From Streptosporangiaceae bacterium (GTDB lineage Bacteria > Actinomycetota > Actinomycetes > Streptosporangiales > Streptosporangiaceae): a stretch of 7,526 nt of DNA. The DNA lies in NCBI GenBank assembly GCA_030041195.1, contig JASHOI010000574.1, positions 1 to 7,526 of the forward strand, in the 5' to 3' direction. Shown one piece after another: positions 6,260 to 7,526 of this stretch. The translations under genes and the position numbers were made by a program. Every line of letters starts with the position of its first letter. The stretch's first letter is position 1. The notes under the pieces were generated by a model that did no database searches, was not told the DNA's origin, and saw only the letters and a program-made list of their open reading frames with translations.

Positions 6260-6772
6260 CTACGGCTGAACGCCTGCCAGGTGCTCAGCAATGCGCCGCG
6301 CCGCGTCGGCTGGCGAGATGGTGCTTACGTCGATCTTGACCGTGTCAAGCTCATCATAGAGCGGTATTCGAGACACGCTGCGTTCTGTAATGTCAGCGCT
6401 CCGCTTGCCTGCGGCTACGTCGCGGTTTAGTCTTTCGGCTAGGGCCTGTTCAGTGCTGACAAGCGAAAAACAATGGGTGGTGCAGCCATCGAGGTTCAGC
6501 GCCTTTATAAGGTCATCCAATATATACTGCTCATGTAGTACCCAGCAGAAAATAACATTCTCAAATTCCGAGCAAGCGAGGAAGCCGTTAAGCAGGTGGG
6601 CGATGTTGCTTTCGACCATCGCCTTGGTCTCGTCCGTCACAACAAATGGGTGCATGTCCCAGCACCAGTCGCCATCAAGGAACACATTTCTTGGAAGTAT
6701 TTTCTGGAGTTCGCGGCATGCCGTTGTCTTGCCGACACCCGCCGTGCCGCCTACGATTACAAGGTTTTTCAC
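6260..6772 (-). CDS. P-loop nucleotide kinase-like ATPase
   Basis: The 170-residue product has a Walker A motif GGTAGVGKTT at residues 8-17 directly after the first strand (KNLVIV). A DGDW motif (33-36) follows, as in small-molecule kinases of the shikimate/gluconate/adenylate kinase type, where this acidic strand contacts the acceptor substrate. A hydrophobic strand (VIFCWV, 73-78) forms the next core element. The arginine-containing region at about 114-136 (ERLNRD, GKRSADITERSVSR) fits a LID, and Y139 with LDTVKIDVS (142-150) matches the usual C-terminal end of AAA_33/AAA_18-type kinases. The family uses ATP to phosphorylate a small molecule; the acceptor here is unknown. From memory, similar sequences are frequent in Firmicutes, and the A/T-richer composition fits transfer. 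Start GTG 6772 is chosen because no other in-frame start precedes it before a stop and a -10 element lies seven bases upstream. No Shine-Dalgarno is present. Confidence 0.9.
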   Translation of the reverse strand: MKNLVIVGGTAGVGKTTACRELQKILPRNVFLDGDWCWDMHPFVVTDETKAMVESNIAHLLNGFLACSEFENVIFCWVLHEQYILDDLIKALNLDGCTTHCFSLVSTEQALAERLNRDVAAGKRSADITERSVSRIPLYDELDTVKIDVSTISPADAARRIAEHLAGVQP

Positions 6773-6779
6773 AAGGCTG

Positions 6780-6788
6780 ATTATCGCA
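6780..6788 (-). promoter_or_regulatory. Extended -10 promoter of the kinase-like gene
   Basis: On the minus strand TGCGATAAT fits the extended -10 pattern TGnTATAAT with one mismatch. It ends seven bases before GTG 6772, so transcription should start at or next to the start codon, giving a leaderless mRNA. No good -35 is seen, as is usual for extended -10 promoters. Confidence 0.5.
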
Positions 6789-6805
6789 CAGGGAATTACG
6801 CATAG

Positions 6806-7151
6806 CTATTGGTTTACTTGCTGTCATGGGGCCCCGCGGCCCCCGGCCCCGCTACTTCACGCCGGCAGCGAGAAGCGGCTCCGGCCGGATCTCGCCGGCG
6901 ACGCGGAGCGGCCAGAAACTTTGCCAGGCTCCATTCGCCAGCCGTTAACGATGCATTACTTACCGTACAGCCTGGGCCATTAGTGTCTGGTTCTGGTTTC
7001 CACCCGGCACGAGGCACCGGGCATGCCGCCTGAGGATTAAGGGTAAAAGGCGTCCCTGTTGTTTGCTGCAGTGCGTGATTTTCGGTCACGGTTCGGCTGC
7101 GCGCGTCGTGTTGCCGTGCCGGCGGGGTACCTTCCTTGATGATTGCGGGCT
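6806..7151. other. Gene-free stretch between the kinase-like gene and the IS66 remnant
   Basis: No recognisable gene is present. Composition returns to very high GC at about 6829 with a G/C-only run (GGGGCCCCGCGG and onward) capable of self-pairing, which marks the right edge of the A/T-richer island. A short minus-strand frame over about 6840-6930 ends with a protein-like tail (WPLRVAGEIRPEPLLAAGVK) but is under 30 codons and has no start. The left end of the IS66 element probably lies near 7040, but a terminal inverted repeat cannot be proved because the other end is outside the window. Confidence 0.4.
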
Positions 7152-7526
7152 GTGACCGAGTCGCTGCCGCCGGAGGATCCGCGTGACGCGCTGATCCGCG
7201 AGCTGACGGCGCGGGTCCCGGAGCTGACTGCGCAGGTGGCGGAGCCGGGGGCGGGCCGCAGAGCGGGCGGAGAAGAAGCGGAGCCGGGGGAAGCAGCCCG
7301 GCTCGCCGGGCGCGGCGACGCGCCCGAGGAAGCCCGGCGAGACCCTGGATCACTGCCCGCAGGGCGCCTGCGCGTGCGGGCTTGACCTGGCCGGGGCCGG
7401 CGACCTGGGCGTTGCCCGCTCCTACCAGCAGCAGGACGTTCCCGAGCCGCAGCCGTCGCGCCGTTACCAGCACGACCTGCACAAGGCGAGGTGCGCGTGC
7501 GGGAGGGTCCACGTGGCGGAACGGCC
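7152..7526 (+). pseudogene. IS66-family transposase, 5' part, frameshifted, cut by window end
   Basis: The GTG at 7152 opens a frame with the typical N-terminus of actinobacterial IS66 transposases (VTESLPPEDPRDALIRELTA). That frame goes astray after about 7240 and stops at 7383-7385. The +1 frame, open from 7228 to the window end, carries the rest of the family pattern: RGKQPGSPG, then a cysteine-rich zinc-binding region (Cys codons at 7354, 7369, 7375, 7492 and 7498) with GDLGVARSYQQ between. The usual segment with the NSxNSSxPPS motif between coiled coil and basic region is missing. The shift must lie within 7228-7290, where GCGGAGCCGGGGG occurs twice (7239-7251 and 7278-7290). Deletion plus a frameshift therefore makes this copy inactive unless frameshifting rescues it. 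The DDE catalytic domain, if present, is beyond the window. TTG 7143 is an alternative start. Confidence 0.75.
7239..7290 (+). repeat. 13-base direct repeat inside the IS66 remnant
   Basis: GCGGAGCCGGGGG occurs at 7239-7251 and again at 7278-7290, identical copies 39 bases apart. They bracket the point where the reading frame changes and where the family's conserved NSxNSSxPPS segment is missing, suggesting slippage or recombination in a G-rich repeat as the cause. Confidence 0.6.

Noticed and set aside
6188..6430. 80-codon plus-strand frame with TTG start and GGTGGG upstream
   Set aside because: Most of it is antisense to the kinase-like gene, whose motifs are clear; the start is TTG and the product matches nothing.
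6390..6983. 197-codon plus-strand frame
   Set aside because: Exactly antisense to the Walker A and LID region of the kinase-like gene.
6814..7512. 232-codon minus-strand frame
   Set aside because: Pro/Arg/Ala-rich shadow across a gene-free stretch and the IS66 remnant.
1..7526. CRISPR array or integrase gene
   Set aside because: No regularly spaced repeat-spacer pattern occurs, and no frame shows tyrosine or serine recombinase motifs.

Overview
The window looks like an accessory region of a high-GC actinomycete. The two long genes show strong third-position G/C bias, GTG starts are common, and the IS66-type transposase remnant and both tRNA sequences have actinobacterial character. No species can be named from the sequence alone.

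Layout. (1) 117-194: an intact tRNA-Pro(TGG) with its CCA encoded. About 500 bases without a recognisable gene follow, holding an 11-base tandem repeat and several palindromes. (2) 694-5153: a translationally coupled gene pair. The first gene encodes a ~579-residue protein of unknown function, tentatively DUF6361-like. The second encodes a 907-residue protein with two phospholipase-D-type catalytic motifs (HxK...GSxN) and a long helical C-terminal half. The 4-base GTGA overlap and a good ribosome binding site indicate one operon. (3) 5187-5232: the 3' part of a tRNA-Glu(CTC) gene without its 5' half, the usual trace of an integrative element that used the tRNA gene as attachment site. A tandem repeat of the same 11-base period as the one behind tRNA-Pro follows. 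(4) About 5600-6800: a visibly A/T-richer island with two convergent genes, a small three-helix membrane protein (+) and a P-loop nucleotide kinase-like protein (-). Each start codon lies about seven bases after a -10-like hexamer, so both are probably leaderless. A bulged ten-pair hairpin lies between them. (5) 7152-7526: the 5' part of an IS66-family transposase, frameshifted and apparently deleted around a 13-base direct repeat, running off the window.

Interpretation. The most interesting item is the two-gene PLD operon at the edge of a probable integrative element. A double-HKD PLD protein is a credible nuclease, and its tight coupling to a conserved-looking partner of unknown function, with the genomic position, fits a candidate two-component defence system. 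No helicase, methyltransferase or integrase lies inside the window, so it may be a stand-alone pair or part of a larger set outside. The orientation of the tRNA-Glu fragment (displaced 3' end on the right) would put the operon inside the element and the A/T-rich genes outside it or in a second acquisition. This is inference and needs the flanking sequence.
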